From: Candidatus Omnitrophota bacterium
GTDB taxonomy: Bacteria; Omnitrophota; Gorgyraeia; Zapsychrales; Fredricksoniimonadaceae
DNA length: 41,836 nt
Direction of reading: 5' to 3'
Assembly (NCBI GenBank): GCA_017987425.1
Contig: JAGNTT010000001.1
Span: 1-41,836, forward strand
Shown: in pieces, positions 41,309-41,836 of the stretch
How positions within the stretch are numbered: position 1 is the stretch's first letter
Layout: the number at the start of each line of letters is the position of its first letter
The notes under the pieces: model-generated
What the model was told of the DNA's origin: nothing
Database searches by the model: none
What the model saw: only the letters and a program-made list of their open reading frames with translations
Program-made: the position numbers and the translations under genes

Positions 41309-41836
41309 TTACAATTTGATAAATTTTTGCATTGCAGCAAATGCCGCGAGATAGAAAAAGAGCCCGAACATAACAGCCCACGGATACCCCATGTGGATCA
41401 GGATCACCATCGCAAAAGCAGATCCGCACATGGACGTGAAACCATTAACAGCCCAGTAGAAAATCAGCGGCGTTCTGGGACCCGCTGAAACATTGGCGAC
41501 CCCAAGCGGAAAAGGAATACCCATCAAGAAACCCACCGAGCAAAGACTGAGTAAGGCGATGATAATTTTGAGAAACACCGGGACTGCCGTAGCCCATTGA
41601 ATAACTGCGGGAAGCAAGAACGCAATCAGCATCAGCCCAATAAACAAAAGCATAAACAGACCCTGGGCATGTTTTCTGGTCTGCACTTTTTTGCTGTAAT
41701 TGCTGCCGAGACCGCAGAAGAAAAGAAGAGTAAACAAAACAACCGTCAGACCGTAAATCGGGTGCCCGAGAAAAACACCCAGACGCTGAATGAGAGGAAT
41801 TTCAACAAACATAAATGCAAAGCCGATGGATGAAAA
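41309..41836 (-). CDS. Polytopic membrane protein, C-terminal part (cut by window edge)
   Basis: The frame is open to the window end, giving about 175 residues with the stop at 41309. At least five hydrophobic segments are visible: PIYGLTVVLFTLLFFCGLGS, GLFMLLFIGLMLIAFLLPAV, FLKIIIALLSLCSVGFLMGI, YWAVNGFTSMCGSAFAMVIL and WAVMFGLFFYLAAFAAM. The motif MFVEIPLIQRLGVFLGHPIY followed by GLGS, and GFLMGIPFPLG, recall the large membrane proteins annotated as spermidine-synthase-like or MFS-related transporters with a C-terminal membrane region. That assignment is by pattern memory. The N-terminal part, which would decide it, lies outside the window. Confidence 0.7.
   Translation of the reverse strand, partial: FSSIGFAFMFVEIPLIQRLGVFLGHPIYGLTVVLFTLLFFCGLGSNYSKKVQTRKHAQGLFMLLFIGLMLIAFLLPAVIQWATAVPVFLKIIIALLSLCSVGFLMGIPFPLGVANVSAGPRTPLIFYWAVNGFTSMCGSAFAMVILIHMGYPWAVMFGLFFYLAAFAAMQKFIKL

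Noticed and set aside
41298..41429. N-terminal extension of the PlsC-type protein (start at 41429)
   Set aside because: It would overlap the upstream membrane gene by 121 nt, adds cysteine-rich sequence not found in the family, and the ATG at 41297 gives the normal length.
1..41836. CRISPR arrays, insertion sequences, prophage or restriction/toxin modules
   Set aside because: No spaced direct repeats, transposase-like frames or defence-type domains were seen; all supported genes are housekeeping, metabolic or envelope genes.

Overview
The window is a bacterial housekeeping segment read almost entirely from the minus strand. Its core, about 31 kb from position 37588 down to 6803, joins gene groups that are separate operons in Escherichia coli (secE-nusG, rplKAJL-rpoBC, str, S10, spc, alpha) into one same-strand block. 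The organism is a bacterium, not an archaeon: it has RpoB/RpoC with alpha subunits, IF1, EF-Tu/EF-G, SecY/SecE, L7/L12 and bacterial tRNAs. An LpxL/HtrB-family acyltransferase suggests a diderm envelope. S14, L33 and L36 are all the zinc-binding (cysteine-containing) forms, and L30 (rpmD) is missing between S5 and L15. The overall style is compatible with a candidate phylum near the PVC group, such as Omnitrophota. That placement is a low-confidence inference, because no marker tree could be run.

Layout in the direction of transcription (right to left). The right edge (41836-40716) holds the C-terminal part of a polytopic membrane protein and a plsC-type acyltransferase. A 318-nt gene-free gap follows, with a strong sigma70-type promoter and a leader of about 200 nt. 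It drives rpsA (ribosomal protein S1, six S1 repeats) and tyrS. A second near-consensus promoter (TTGACA, 17 nt, TATACT at 37606-37634) sits about 11 nt before tRNA-Thr(GGT). It opens the giant cluster: tRNA-Thr, rpmG, tRNA-Trp(CCA), secE, nusG, rplK, rplA, rplJ, rplL, rpoB, rpoC, rpsL, rpsG, fusA, tuf, rpsJ, rplC, rplD, rplW, rplB, rpsS, rplV, rpsC, rplP, rpmC, rpsQ, rplN, rplX, rplE, rpsN(Z), rpsH, rplF, rplR, rpsE, rplO, secY, adk, map, infA, rpmJ, rpsM, rpsK, rpsD, rpoA, rplQ. A good intrinsic terminator lies just after rplQ (6753-6794).

The left part (6701-1) is a second same-strand group: a class I aminotransferase, pilT, an isocitrate dehydrogenase-family gene, lipB, a free-standing 75-residue lipoyl domain, a GT28 glycolipid-type glycosyltransferase, an LpxL-like acyltransferase and a GT2 glycosyltransferase cut by the window edge. 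It mixes central metabolism, lipoylation and envelope lipid/glycan synthesis.

The genes themselves are conventional. The less expected features are structural. There is a 59-nt out-of-frame overlap between rpoC and rpsL, and a 47-nt overlap between adk and map. Long near-perfect palindromes occupy the rplL-rpoB, tuf-rpsJ and idh-lipB spacers. A hairpin sits just before the rpoB start. The rpsK-rpsD gap is an unexplained 168 nt. There is also the lipB/free lipoyl-domain pair. I found no CRISPR array, insertion sequence, prophage or clearly novel system.
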